A DNA stretch of 64,000 nucleotides, taken from the NCBI GenBank assembly GCA_007922225.1, contig ML679991.1, forward strand, positions 823,527 through 887,526, written 5' to 3'. A program made the position numbers and the translations under genes. Source of the stretch: Emydura subglobosa. Its lineage: Eukaryota; Chordata; Testudines; Chelidae. The notes beneath the pieces were generated by a model. It did not search any database, was not told the origin of the DNA, and saw nothing but the letters and a program-made list of their open reading frames with translations. Every line of letters begins with the position of its first letter. The first letter of the stretch is position 1. This document shows, piece after piece, positions 1 through 13,020 of this stretch.

Positions 1-2355
1 ATGTCAGTTTTGAAGGGATGTAAGGAGGGGGGAGAGAGAAAGAGAGAGAAAATGTTATTGTTATTTCTGTTTTTAATAATTGGCAAGAGGGTGGATTCTA
101 TGATGAAGATAGACTGACTGTCAGTTTTTTTTGTTTTTTTTTTTGTTATAAAAGAAATACTCCGCTTTTCATAATGTCCAGTGGAAATAAATGTTTCAAA
201 CAAATATTTGTCACATTTCACAGCACTTTATACACACAGCTAGCACAGGTACAAGGAAACCTGACAATGACAAGAAACAATGAAATTGACTAGACTCCTT
301 TCAACTGTGCAAAACACAAAAACAAGCAGGCAGCATAAACAGTATCTCAGATTCAAGCACCACATCTTCACCTATAAGCTTTAAATAATCTTCCACCACC
401 TACAGTTCTGCTTCTATTTCTTCTCTCAGCTTCACCGTCATGCTGCCCTGCAAATCAGGGATGCTATTTCCCTTTCTTCATCCGCAAGAGCCCCCTTTCT
501 CCTCCCACCTCATCTAGCTATTCTTTCTTTGTTTCTGCTCTCCCTTAATAATCCCTTCAGACCTCCTGTCTTCAACTTGTTCTATGTCTTCTATGTGTCT
601 GTCTTATTTAGATTGTAAATTCTTCTGGGCAGGCAACAGTGCTTTATCTATATTTGTAAAGTGCTGTGGAAATTTACCATGCCATGTACATATTTTCCAG
701 TAATAATCAGCATAACAAAGAGCAATTTCAGGTCAAAAGTTTTGAGGCAAAAATAGGGTATATGTCATTGAACAGTTATGAGTCCATAACTTCATACTTT
801 GTTCTTATATAATGCCTTTTATCTTAAGGGCTCCTGTTACTTGGAGATAGTAAAACCTAACAAATGAACAAATGATGCAACACATTATTTATTTGACTTA
901 TAGTTGAAACGGCCTAGAGGATTATGAAATAAGGGGAGAGAAAATATGTGAGTGGTTCTGGAGGTATGGAAGGAAAAGCAGCAGTCTGGGGTCATGCCAT
1001 AATGAATCCATGTGCTGCAGACAACAGACACAGGTACCAGTTCAATCTTCCTTACACACCCAAGGAGCTGGGATTAGAACCTTGGTCCTTCAACTCAACT
1101 CTCTTGTCTCCTCCCACCCCTTCCAAAAATAAAACCCAAAATGAACAAAAGCTTTTAGCTACTTGTAGCTAGCTACCTGAAATTTGGTACGACACACGTC
1201 TCAGTTGAGCTCACGGGGCGCTCTCTTAAATGGCAGTGCTAAGAAGTCTCTGTGGCTAGTACTGTCCCTCACACTGAGTAGGGAAAGGCCTGCTCTATGC
1301 CTCTGGAAAGTCTGAGAACTTGGTACTTTCCCTGATTCTTACTAACAGTGCCAAAATGTCTGTTAGATGCCTCCCAGCGTAAGGTGATGAGTCAATCCTG
1401 TGCTAGGTTCCAGCCAACCCGCAGACCAGGAACTGGCCTGGTGACTTTCTGGGCAGGTATCTGAGCCTGTGAGGAGGAGCAGCATGCGGACGCAGCTCAG
1501 ACTGCTCAATGGCACTTCGGGGCTTGGAACCCTCCCCTGCCTTATCGGGGCAACAGACTCGCCAAGCCTTTGCCTGCTCCAGCCGTGCTCGTGTGCCCGC
1601 CTTGTTCCCAGTCTTGCTCCAGCCTTGCTCTTGTGCCACCCTCTCATCAGCCTTGCTCTGGACTCCTGAATCCAGCTCTGACCATCCTCACCACGGTTTG
1701 TGACACCCAGGACATAAATACCCTATGATCTCTGCTCTGGTGTCTGTAACATACTTGGGTTAACTGATTTTTCTCTCTGTTCATCTCAGATAGTGAAAAA
1801 CAGCCATGATTTTCATGACTATAATGCACAAACATCTAAGCATGTTCATAAAGATTTAGACCATTAAAACTGCACAAGTTTATTATTTTACTGCTCATGA
1901 AGATAACCAGAACATGAAAGAAAATTGACCACTCCTCGGCCATCAACACTGTGATTCTGGTAAACCAGGTGCCAGCTCTGGCCATGGCCATAGGCGTTAA
2001 CTAAGAACTGACAAACTCATAGCTGGAAACCAACCCATGTATGTTAGTTTTGTTCAAAATAGGTATTAGTCTTATAAGAATATGGTTAGTGTTTAGACTC
2101 TATGAAATTCTTCTAAATTGCCGCATGCATTAAATCTCACTTGTAATGTCTGTATTCCATGCTACAAGGTAAAACATGTTTGTTTTATAATTGTAAAAGT
2201 GCCTGCTGTCACCGTGCCTCAGTGGGTGACTGCTGAGGATATCAGATTCAGGACAAACTGCTGAGAAATGGAGCAGATCCACCCCAAACTGGTGGTTATT
2301 CTTCAATGAGATATATCAGGCCAGCAATAAAAGTAAACTTCTGTCTCACCACATT
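1..2355. other. Upstream DNA, no gene recognised
   Basis: AT-rich at the left, with short open frames only (longest under 100 codons). I find no splice-flanked exon or recognisable repeat with confidence. Confidence 0.5.
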
Positions 2356-2446
2356 GGTTAATGTAGCCTCCTTAGGTAAATGCAGGTAGGCTAATGCAGG
2401 TAGGTTAATGTAGGCTCCTTAGGTAAATGCAGCCTCCTTAGGTATC
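2356..2446. repeat. Short tandem duplication
   Basis: A 30 bp unit at 2356-2385 recurs at 2403-2432 with one mismatch, followed by a third partial copy. A GCAGGTAGG-type linker separates the copies. Confidence 0.85.
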
Positions 2447-2454
2447 CCAGCCCT

Positions 2455-3415
2455 TGTTTCACCACCCAGACACTAGACTATATGATGATTGGTGATAGAA
2501 CCAATTTCGTCACATAAAGGGTTCTTTCAATCCCAAGAGACCAGCCACAGAGCCAGGTCAATACATAAATCAGATATTACCCAATAATCACAGTGTTGCC
2601 AGTCCTTTAGTATCTAATATATAAAGCTTTATTTATAAGAGAAAAGAAAGAGGAGAGAGTTAAAATTGTCAAAGAAATCGTATACAAACAATCACTGAAA
2701 AGTTCTTATATCAGGTTTGAAGCAGTGATAGAACAAACTGGTAACTTGCAAACATCTCTCTGGAAATTACCCAAACAGGTCGGGGGTCATCAATCCTTGT
2801 TTAGAGTTTCCTTGTTAGAAATCCAGTCCAGAGAAAAGAAACAGGAAATGAAGACAAAATGGAGATGTTTCCAGGGCCTTATATATCCTCTCCCATGCGG
2901 ATGGGATGCTTTCAGTTCTTCAGTCTCAGTTTGTGGAAAGTTACCGGCACAAGAGAGAGTCCAGGGTCACATGAGCAAGTCACATGCCCTTTCATGCTTT
3001 GATGAGTCATAGGAGCAGCCATTATCCATATTCCGGCTCAAATGTCCACAGGAAGGCTCAGTGGGCAGGGATGAGCTTCTTCTATGGCCTATTGTGAGAG
3101 CTAAGTGTTCTTTGATGGGCCATCAACTCGAATAGTCCAGTCACAATGGGCTGGCTAGACTGGATACAAACTACCTTGTGGGTGTTACCCCAGGAGCAAA
3201 CACATTTGAAATACAGATAGTCATTATTTAGAACTTCAGATACAGAGATGATACATGCATATAAACAGGATAATCATATTGGATAGATTGTAACTTTTCC
3301 ATTGATATCTTACATGACATACTTTGTATAATATTTGTTGCAATTATATAACAGTGGTAGCAACAATGTACTATGCATGGTCATATTTTAATCATACAAC
3401 ATCACACCTGCTCAG
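2455..3415 (-). repeat. LTR-like dispersed repeat, copy 1
   Basis: This is homologous over most of its length to 17,285-18,060: both share CCAGTCCTTTAGTA/CCAATCCTTTAGTA, the tract around GAGTCCAGRGTCACATGA, and TTTGAAATACAGATA near the right end. A TTTATT-type motif (2625-2640), read on the minus strand, would be a polyadenylation signal, so a minus-strand LTR is the best reading. No coding region accompanies it. Confidence 0.6.
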
Positions 3416-3419
3416 AACT

Positions 3420-4195
3420 TGGGAACTCAGACGGGAAGAGTGGCTCTCCCTCCCATCCAAAGGACTATGAAAATTAAGTGGGCTGTTGTATGACAAAAGC
3501 TTTGTTAATCACCCCATCCATCCATGGAGAATTATGCATCAAAGGCCTTGTCTTGTTGGTTTGAATGGCGGAAGAGGGAAATAAAAATGGTTAACATGAA
3601 GCTTTTTTCATCTCTTTGCTGTTTGGACTCTCACAAGGGCTGGAGCTAAGAAACAAAAAGCAGAAATCCCCAGGGTCAACCTGGGTAAGCCCTAAAAATA
3701 CATTCAATACTGACAAGTTACTACATCTCTGTCATCTTTTGAATCACAAACTGAAACTCATTTGTGCATATACGTTTGCATGCTTTAACCTGTAAATAAC
3801 TCTATTATTTCTTTTTCCCTGTTAATAAACTGTTAGTTAATTTATTACAGGATTGGATACAGGCATTGTCTTTGGTGTGAGATCTAAGGTAGCAATTGAT
3901 CTGGGGTAAGTGTCTGGTCTCTTGGGACTAGGAGAAACCTGAATATTTTGTGATTTTGTGATTGTGATTAAGTGACCATTTATCGCCTGGCTTGAGTGGC
4001 AAGATACTGACTGGAGAGTCTAAGGGGACTGTCTGTGACTCCAGGATAAGGCTGTTACAGTGATCTAGGAGTTCCTATTAGTTACTGGCTTGGTGAATTT
4101 AATTATAGAACACACCACCTGTTTTAGGGTGTCTGTCTTGCTTTTGAGAGTCTGTCCTGAGGTTGGGGGTCTCAGTCATGAACCATTCCAGACAA
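3420..4195 (+). repeat. Possible LTR-like repeat, sense orientation
   Basis: The segment has the look of a retroviral-type LTR: a TTAATAAACTG polyadenylation-like signal near 3823 followed by a segment ending in short CA-containing motifs. It abuts the minus-strand repeat on its left. The style resembles LTRs abundant in turtle DNA, but I cannot define its ends. Confidence 0.4.
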
Positions 4196-4199
4196 ACAT

Positions 4200-4760
4200 T
4201 ATGAAACATCTCTGCATCTCAAATTAATATGTGGTGTCACTTTTCACACAAGACATTCAAGTGTCTGTAGTGAGACCCCAGTATCTGTCTTCACACATTG
4301 GCATCCCAGACAAACATCAATGCAGATCATCTCCTCTGGTGCTGGACGCCTACAAATATAATCGGGGCTAATTTCCATCTTATTTCCATCTGCTCCAAAG
4401 AGGACTTGGCACCAGGATTTATTGATTTGCCTCATTGGTTCATATGTGAACCTGATTGTTGAAATGCTTCTTGAATGCATCAGACATGAGAGTAAATTGT
4501 CACTGCACAGCATCTTCTTGGGAAAGGGATCCTCTGATCTGCATGGTGTAGGTCTGACACCACGTCTATGCCTGATAAGGACATCTTCCAGGATTTTAGC
4601 TGTGCTGGGTTATATCATAGCCCGGCAATGTTCGCTAAGCAACAGCTGTTCTCCTCTGCAACGTTCATCCACCTTTCCTCCTCCACGATAGTGAATGAAA
4701 TAGCTCAAGCTTACCCAGTTAGTTCATGGATTCCATCAGGATGGGTAGTGTATTCCAGGA
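4200..4760. other. Unassigned intergenic stretch
   Basis: Contains an 89-codon frame on each strand around 4,244-4,691. Neither shows domains, splice context or repeats I recognise. Confidence 0.4.
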
Positions 4761-4762
4761 GG

Positions 4763-4925
4763 CAGGATGGTCTTGTAGTTAAGGCACAGGACTGCAAATT
4801 AGGAAAGTATAGTTCTACTCAGGGATTTCCCAGATTTCTCATGGGACCCTGGGCAAATAACTTAATCTTTCTGGTCTCAATTCCCGCATCTGAAAAAAGG
4901 TGATAATGATATTTCCCTATGCTAC
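4763..4925 (+). repeat. tRNA-type SINE
   Basis: The segment GGATGGTCTTGTAGTTAAGG resembles a tRNA-derived A box region, followed by GACCCTGGGCAAATAACTTAA and TCCCGCATCTGAAAAA, the usual SINE body of turtles. Confidence 0.65.
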
Positions 4926-5534
4926 ACTACAGACATTGGAGAATTGATCACCACAGTCCTTGCAAAGTCCTTTGAGATCCTGGATGGCAGGAGCGTTAGA
5001 AGTGTCCACTGTTATCATGGTCAGAGGTACCTCCTGGACTGGAATTAGCCTCTTTGTCCAACACACGTCTTTTCTGAAATACAATTCATCCACGTCTAAA
5101 AGAGGAAAATAACAAGGATTGAGTTTGGCAACATCTGAACTGCTAGTCCAAGACATCTCTCTCCCAGAGAGAGAGTATCATTTCTATTTATTTCTTATGT
5201 AACTCCATCAGAGCCTGGCTCTTTATACAGTACAGAAAGTTGGATTGATATATATATATAGTACATTTGGATTTGATGTTCCAGTGAGTTTACAAATACA
5301 CTGAATTCATCTAAAATGATTTCAGCCAGGGTTAAACCAGTTTAAGTATGTACTCTAGCGGGTTGCATAGGTTTAACTAAATTCAAATAAAGTCAATTTA
5401 GTTAAAACTGGTGCATCTTTTCTGGTACAAAGTCTCCCTCTATGTCTTCATCCCCAGCTGGAAGTAACGTAGCCTGCAGAGCATTTTCACATCTTCCAGC
5501 TAGATACACTGTATGCTTCTGGATGGTGATAAGA

Positions 5535-5700
5535 ATACTTGGCACTTCTACAGTTTCTACCAGTCAAAGAACTCAAAACACTTGAATGAACTGAGCTTCA
5601 CAACTCCTCTGTAAGGCAGGTGGGGATTATTAGCTCCATTGTACAGATGAGCCTGAGGCTGGGAAAATTTAAGTTTTAAAAAGTGCCCACTAATGTCTCT
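5535..5700 (-). repeat. MIR-like SINE fragment
   Basis: Reverse-orientation core: ACAACTCCTCTGTAAGGCAG, then ATTGTACAGATGAGCCTGAGG, as in MIR or related tRNA SINEs. Flanking DNA (4,926-5,534 and 5,701-6,690) shows nothing else I can name. Confidence 0.5.
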
Positions 5701-6689
5701 GAATTTGGGGACCCAGATTAGCAGACACCTGAACATTTAGACTTCAGAAACACATCTAGAGGCGCAGAGCTCGTCAATGTCTCAGCTAATAAGGACTGAA
5801 CCCCCTTGAGTAACAGCTACCTGGTGTAACTATGAGGCTGCCTTTCCTCTCATGAACCATTGGCTCAAAACAGAATGACATGCAGCTTCCTGTGGACTGG
5901 GCTTGATAGCAGTTTGTGTTTTGTTTCTGGGGTGGCGTGGTTAAAACTGGCTTTCTTATGCACTCCCTGCTTCTGTACCTGCCTTTCTGGAGTTCTCCTG
6001 GTCACATATGCTCCTTACAGCTGCCGTGTGCTGCTGTTGACACTGAGCACAACACGGAGCAGTTTCTTGGAGAGTTCACATTTGTTGCAGTCAGTTATGT
6101 CAGTGCACATCATTCCAGGCAGCATCGTGAAGTCAATGAAAGGAAGTGGGATATGGACATCATCCATCAGCAGGCAGCTCCTGGGCAGAATTCAGCTCCT
6201 CTGTCTATAGCAGTGTCCTGCTTTTGGCAGTTTCTCTAATGCTTGGCCTAAGATTGAGCAAGGTGGTGGTGAGTGATGCTGATTCACACATCTTCTGAGA
6301 GGGGGGACCAAACTGGTGCTGAGAACTTGCCGCTCCGTTGGAAGTCAGCGAGAGAAAGGTGCTCAGTGTGCCGGACAATTTGGCCTGGGATGTCAGCAAT
6401 TACCATAAGTCTGTTGAATGCTCTCCTATCAGTCTTCACTGCTGAGTAAATTGGTCCTATCTGGTGACCCCAGGCTTAACCATACTGGCCAATGGCTTTA
6501 ATTTGCATCTGTGTGAACAATGAAACTAGTCTACAGTGTCATTGGCTAACATGCCCTCTATGAACTTCAGTATTTTTTATGCAACAGCATCTTTGGCGCA
6601 GCACAGAGACTTAAGCATCAATCCCAGGCGCTGGAGGTGAAGCTGCTGTAACAATAATTTGCTCTGACAGCGTGTAGCTCCTTTTAATC

Positions 6690-6805
6690 TATAGCGCTTC
6701 ACATCAGGGGAAACTGCGTCACTCTTGAGGGGAAGACTTGCCCAAGGTCACATAGCCAGTGGCTGCCAGAATCTGTATTAGAAATTAGAATCCCCTTGCA
6801 CACCA
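6690..6805 (-). repeat. MIR-like SINE fragment
   Basis: The core ACTTGCCCAAGGTCACATAG is diagnostic of the reverse strand of MIR/tRNA SINEs. Confidence 0.65.
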
Positions 6806-7599
6806 GACCCCAGAGCACTGTTTTTTTGTCTGGAGAAGCTTCCGATTCAACCTCAGGTGGGTTCATCATCCTTTTGTTGATAAAAGCTATTTATTGTGAC
6901 CTCATTTTGGTGCTGCTTCTTTGTGTTTGTTGCTGGGGAACTCATGCCACACAGCATGTGAGTAAGAAATGCTTTAGTCACATCACCTCTGTGTCTCCAT
7001 TTCCCTCATCTGAAAAATAAGGAGATATAAACACAGAGCACACCACCAAAGTGCTAAGTATCATTCAATCCAATACATTATTCCATATAGTTCTTAAAAA
7101 GCACGTGTGTGGTGCCAAACAACAATCCAGTGTTTTACTAGTACATGTTCTGTGTCTCAACAAGCTTACAATCTAAGCCAGACCTGAGTGGAGATTAACT
7201 GTTTAGCCTGGACATTGCAGTAATGTGGGTTGTTCTTTGTTTGGTTTTGGTTTGTTGTTTTGTTCATGTAACATGCGGTAAATAGCACCTTTCGTTCCAA
7301 AGTAGCCCAAACCCGCTATGCTCCTTTCATCTTCAAAGCACAGTGCAAATACTGACTAGTCCACCCGAGAACACCGTGACCTGAGACTGTTTTAGGTAAC
7401 AATTCAGTGTCCACATAGAACTTCATGGGGTCACTTCACTTCACTGCACCCACTGACCCCAAAAGCCCAGGCCCCAACCACGTGAGCTAAGGGAGAAGTG
7501 TCTGTGAGCGGTATAAGGCCTATGACATGCAGCTAAGCAGGTCTGATTCTACCGGATAGCAATAGAAGGCAGTGGTGGGACACTATCTAATTCAAGAGT

Positions 7600-7740
7600 G
7601 TAGCACTATTCCCATTTTACAGCTGAGAAAAATAGAACATAGAAAAGTTAAGACACTTGTCTAAGGACACGCAATGAGTCCAGGATGTCCTGACTCCTCA
7701 TCCACTTCTCATTTATCATTAGCCCATTTAAGGATTTTTT
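7600..7740 (-). repeat. MIR-like SINE fragment
   Basis: CCCATTTTACAGCTGAGAAA followed by ACTTGTCTAAGGACACGCAA marks a reverse MIR-type core. Confidence 0.6.
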
Positions 7741-7899
7741 AGATGAGGTTAACGTTGACTATGTCCCTTTAAATGGGCGATATAAAAGGTGCTGAGGCCT
7801 GCCACTCCCACTGTGCTGCAGGTGGTCAGCATCTCTCAGGATCAGGCCAAAAGTTGTTTTCAATCTCCAAGCTAGGCAAATATGTGGTGACTAAGCCTA

Positions 7900-7902
<3 letters not shown>

Positions 7903-7940
<38 letters not shown>
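7903..7940. repeat. (GT)19 microsatellite
   Basis: Nineteen uninterrupted GT units followed by ATATG. Confidence 0.98.
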
Positions 7941-7945
<5 letters not shown>

Positions 7946-8099
7946 CTGGTAGAGGATAGCAATCTAGTAATGTGAACGCCAAAGAGAGGAGGGGTGACAG
8001 AAAAGGGAGATATATCAATGGTGTGGGTTAGAGAGCAGAGAAGATAAGGAGAGGAATCGGAAGAAGCAATGGGATAGGTTTTGCTTATTGGTCCCAATG

Positions 8100-10080
8100 A
8101 ATCAGTATATTAGTAGTATATCACTACCACCAGTTTACATGGCCCCCATGTTTCTGCATGATGAGTAGCTGCTTGTGATCCCTATGATGTCTGCAAACAG
8201 CAGTACTTATATTAAAGATGCTGTAAGGTTAATCATATCAGATTCCTTAAATAGCTAGGACCTTCCACGTCAAAGTGCTTTATGGACCCTTCCGTCTCTG
8301 GCGTGATGCTGGAGCTGCCTGCAGGTTAGGGAGTGGATTCTGTACCCTGCAGTGCCCTGCATGCGACTCCCTTCTCTAAAGGCTGTTTATTATTCAGGCT
8401 TTTGGGAGGTGGGAGTGGGAGTGAATTCCACCCTAGGGAATTATCCATTTCCAGTGAGCTCTATGGTGCTCTGCTCCCCGTTCCTTACACACAGCTTACT
8501 GCATGGCTGGCTCATGTGACTATGTTCAGCAGCTGTTTTCAGTGGATGGGAGATTTGTTTGTTTTACGTAGGAAGGCTAAAAACTGAAACCATAAAAACT
8601 GTGTTGAACAAATCACACAAAACAATTGAAAACGAGAAACATTGTAAATCAGTGTAGGGCTATGAAATACACCTCGTAAACAGTGGAAAAATCTCATTTG
8701 TGTCCTATAACAAATAACGTGGGTTCAGAGGGGTCACCCTCCCCTGTACACAGATGACAGATGTGTTGTCACATGGAGGTGCAAAACCACGTACGGTGAT
8801 GAGCGCAGTATAAGAACCTATAGAGAAGAGAAGAGAACCAAAAGTATTCAGTGTTCCCTCCCCGTCCCACCTCATCACAGAGTGTTCCCTTTCTAAGGAG
8901 TTTCTCTCTGTACTCCTCATGCACTTAGAACAGTGTGGTTGTGGCGGGATATCCAATACCCAATAAGAACATAATTAAGTACTATAATATTGATAGTTAC
9001 TAGAGATAGGGCAAAAGTGGGTGGCTAAGTGGGTGTTTAAGATGAAATTTAGGCATCTAAATAATGGATCTGATTTTAAAAATTGCTGAGGAACCATCAG
9101 CTCACTCCTTTTACCCACTTGTGAAAATCTTGGCCTGTAGATAGATACTATAGTTAGGCAGGCAGGCAGACAAATATCACAGTATGATAGCAGGTACAGA
9201 TGCTGTGGTATATAGAGATGAACAGATACATCGTATGCACTGATAGAGGAGGTGGAATACTGCAGGGCAGATTAAACTTATAATATTCATTGATTTTATT
9301 TTCAATTTTATTAAATGTTCTTATTCATAAGAAGATGGGCTTTAATCTATATCTATCTATACAAGTATCTTAATGTGGTCTATAAACTTACTAACCGATG
9401 CTTTCCGTGCGGAGTGCACATTTGTTTCCTTTTCAACATTCATATTTAATTTTTATGAGTACAAAACCACAAGGACATAAGCCCTCTGCCTGAGCAAATT
9501 CCAGTTTGAGGAAATGACTCCCGCCAACTTACAATTCCCCAGTTTGCAGTATGAACCGAATTCAGCCAGGTCTCAAAGCAAGCCAGTGAATGCTGCTAGA
9601 ATACATGTCAATTTTAAACAGAAAACCATAGGATAACTATGAAGAGACGTTCTCTTTCTAATACCATCCAAACATGGTATCACATGAGATATTTTTTTAA
9701 AATTTTTTTTGTGTGTGTTTACTAGAAACAGACATCTCAGCATCAAGTCATAGATTCAGAAAGTTATATAAACAAACTCCTGTGATGCTTTCTTCCCTTT
9801 CATCCCAACTTCTCTTCTCATTTCCTTCTATATTTTGATCCATCTTTTACTTTGTCTTCTCCAGACTCTGTTTCCCCTCACACTAATTTATGTATACATT
9901 TTCATCATTTTAAAGTGTTTTGATTTTTTTTCCCTATAAAATCCTTTCACATTCTATCTTTTTTTTTTTCTTCTTGATTTGGCTTTTTCACCACAGTCAA
10001 GTTTTACTTTCATTGTTTTCTTGCTTTCCTCTGGTTTTCTTGATTTAGGCAAACTGGACTTACAAGGACGGGACTCGCAA
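8100..10080. other. Gene-free AT-rich stretch
   Basis: No frame above 85 codons and no exon-like segment. The part 9,660-10,030 is strongly pyrimidine-biased on the + strand with several T runs. Confidence 0.5.
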
Positions 10081-10087
10081 CGGCCAT

Positions 10088-10146
10088 CGGGATGACTAGA
10101 CTAGGTGACCCTTGCAGTTCCTTCTAACCCTAGGGTTCTATGATCA
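10088..10146 (+). repeat. CR1 3' end fragment
   Basis: CTTCTAACCCTAGGGTTCTA followed by TGATCATG is the characteristic end of CR1 elements in sense orientation. Confidence 0.75.
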
Positions 10147-10924
10147 TGTAAATGTCTTTGTTTTGTATCATGATAGGCAAATATTTTGGTTTGGGAGATG
10201 ACTAACAAATGCTGGAGAGACTCTAGTCAGATCTAGCCATGAAATGAGAGAATTTAGGGCTTCTTGCTGCTTCCTGGGCCTGCTGCCATAATATGACCCT
10301 AACCCCACCCCAGTGTTTATTATTTAAAGTATGCTTTTACTTTGAAAAGAGACTATGTATAAATGTCACCTTCCTACTCAGCTGGTCTGTCCCCGGTGTG
10401 TATCAGAGTCACAGCTGCTGCCTCTAGGGATTAAATAACATATTAATTTTGTTTAACATTGACAGCCCCGCAGAGCCAACATAGCCATGAAAAAGTGCAC
10501 TAGATTTGTGTCAGGCTGCGTATCATCAGTATCAATTAATTTCCAATTGCAGGACAAAACTTTTTTCATCAGAATCTGCCCACAGTTACACCTGGGTCTG
10601 GTTTGGTACAAGTCTAACTAAAGCCATCATTTGAAGACAGCAAAATTGCACAGCAGCATTTGGTCTGCAGAATCTTTATTACTGGTGATGATGCATGAGC
10701 AAGAAATAACCCAGCTTGCTTCTCAGATCCCATGCTGAGCTTGCAATGTTTGCTGTTAGAAAAATAACATCTCTTTACTTTTTACCTGAGCACATTAAAT
10801 GTGGAGTCATGAGAGATGATAAGCCTGGTGCATCACAAAGCAGTTGATATGTGGTCAGCACTTTGAAATGGATGTGGTCAGAAAAGAGATTATGTATCAT
10901 CCGTGTCATAGAATGAAAGTCCTT

Positions 10925-11105
10925 TTTCTCTCGGTTATATCTTCATGGGAAAAAAGAAACTCATGTTCTTAACTCAAGTTAGCTAACACACAATCAAACC
11001 TGCAAGGAAAAGGATGTTTGAGTTTTCACATGAGTTAGCAGGTTGAGTTAAAGACCAGGCTTCCACCAATTTAATTTGACCTGCTAACTCATCTGAAAAC
11101 TAAGT
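10925..11105. repeat. Imperfect inverted-repeat segment
   Basis: TTAACTCAAGTTAGCTAACA and later GAGTTAGCAGGTTGAGTTAA, then ACCTGCTAACTCAT, form partial inverted copies typical of a small non-autonomous transposon. Ends are not defined. Confidence 0.4.
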
Positions 11106-11459
11106 ATCTGAGTACACACCATTTTTCATGATGAAAACAAGGCCTCAGTGATTCCTGATCAAATTTGCAGCGTTTCCAAATCAAAACATGATTTTTCTAA
11201 CCGTCAGACTTACAAACTCAATCTGGAATATGAAAATCCATCTGTGTTCTTTTTGTGTCTTACATAATAATGCCTAACACGTTATAGCACTTTCGAAGTA
11301 TTGTACAAACATTAGTTACAGCAGCTGCCATGCCAAAAGAACAGTTAGAAAACACAGTGATATCTGAGACTGCCACCTTTTTCTCCAGAACTTAGAACTG
11401 GAGATTGATAACTAGGTGGTCAGGGTTGGCAAATAAGGTTTCCTTAATGGCTTGTGCTC

Positions 11460-11605
11460 TAGTTAATCCTCATCACACCAATGTGAAATTATTAAAAATG
11501 ATTGTGCACATTTTACGGATGGGCAAACTGAGAGATAGAGATGTTAAGTGACTTGCCCAAGAAAAAACAGTCCCTGACTGGCAGAGCCATGATTAATATT
11601 TTTAA
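11460..11605 (-). repeat. MIR-like SINE fragment
   Basis: CATTTTACGGATGGGCAAAC and GTGACTTGCCCAAGAAAAAA are the reverse-strand SINE core. Confidence 0.65.
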
Positions 11606-11999
11606 TATTTAACACATGAATATAACAGTCTAGGCAACTCTGGGTCTTTGCCTCGCGAGTAAAGAAACAGTCCCTGCCTGAAAGAATTTATGATCTACAC
11701 CAAGCAGATTAAAATCCAGCCCACTGTCATGCAGCTCTGCTGTGTGAGTAAACTACACACAAATTGGGCTGGAAGCAGAGATAGGTACGTTCCCCTAGGA
11801 TTAAAGTCTGGACAACCAATCCACATCCCTGATTCGTACCAGAAAGTTAGCTGAGTCATGGGTTCTTCTTGGAGCTGCAAAACTGAGCCAGAAAACTTGT
11901 CAGGTTGCTGATGTGTCCTGGTCAGCGGCAGAGCTGGGCAGAGAAAGGCAATTAAACCATTTTGTGGAGGATTTTGCTATTTTGAAATTTCACCAAAAT

Positions 12000-12795
12000 T
12001 TTTTAAATTCCCCATAAAAGGCAGGGAGCAAACCCAGACGCGCTCGCCTCTGATGACCAGTGGAAACCTTTGTGTTCAGCACCTCTGCGAGAGGCTGGAT
12101 AAGGGATGGAGGAGGGTGGGAGTGCATCTGTGCTGTTAAATGTGACTGTGTACCTGTCTGTGAGTGTGTGCGTGCTCCCCTGGCTGGCATGGATCAGCTC
12201 CACTCTTCTGTGTGTCTTGGACCCTAGACTTCCCTGGGGCAGTCCATCGGGAAGATATCCCTAGAATCTCCCCAGCAGGCCACTGGGTGGGCAAACTGGT
12301 TGGAAACCAGGCAGGGTTTGAAACCTGTCTGCCAGCTTCCATCAGCACTTCAGCAAAATCACCTCCTCTCCACGCACTGTCTTGGTGTTCCAAAGAAGCA
12401 AAGATTTATTGGAATTTTCCTTCCCAGCTCTAGGCAGCCAGTGGTGGCTGCAGGTTAGTTTTAGGTGGGACTGGGTAATTCACGTCAGCCACATGTGCTG
12501 CGAAAGAAGGGCTGAGTTGCAAAGTGTCAGTGTCCTCAGCTCCCTCAGGATTCCACGAGGGGAGGATGCGCCTCATCTCAGAGAGCCAGGCCCTCGGTCA
12601 GGGCATTCCGGTGCTGTTTTGTCTAACTAGCGCTAAGCCGTTAAGTGGGATCCTGCTGCTGCGACTTTGGAACGTGCCCCCATTGGAACATGCACAAAGG
12701 CACTGCGGTCTCTGGCCCCTGGTGGATTTTGCATCTGGAAGAGCTTGTCCCTTGAATTAACTGCCGCATATTGTGCAGCCTTGTGATGGAGGCAA
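12000..12795. other. Intergenic stretch without a recognised feature
   Basis: Several 66-89 codon frames overlap on both strands, with no domain or splice structure. Just left, at 11,931-11,950, CAGAGCTGGGCAGAG resembles the terminus of the inverted-repeat element at 14,269. Confidence 0.4.
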
Positions 12796-13020
12796 ATTAA
12801 ATCCTCAGCGATTTGATTTTCGGAGTGGGGCAGGGGCCTAGTTGCTTCAGTGGCAGAAATGCTGGCAGGGCCAGAGATAGGACATTAGACGATGAATTCG
12901 CTCCTCCCGGATGTCTTCTGGGTGGCCGAATAATAGCTGCCCCTTGGCTGGCACACTGGGGATTGAACCAGAGACCTCCGGAGCTATTACAGCTTGATCT
13001 ACAGACCGAAAATTAACAGC
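12796..13020 (-). repeat. Probable tRNA-type SINE, reverse
   Basis: GGGGATTGAACCAGAGACCT is the reverse complement of an RNA polymerase III B box (GGTTCAATCCC), and the flanking tract matches the head of a tRNA-like SINE read on the minus strand. Confidence 0.45.

Noticed and set aside
4244..4691. Pair of 89-codon frames on opposite strands
   Set aside because: No conserved motif; adjoining frames carry many stops.
7897..8097. Minus-strand frame ending in a Thr-His repeat
   Set aside because: The repeat is only the translated GT microsatellite.
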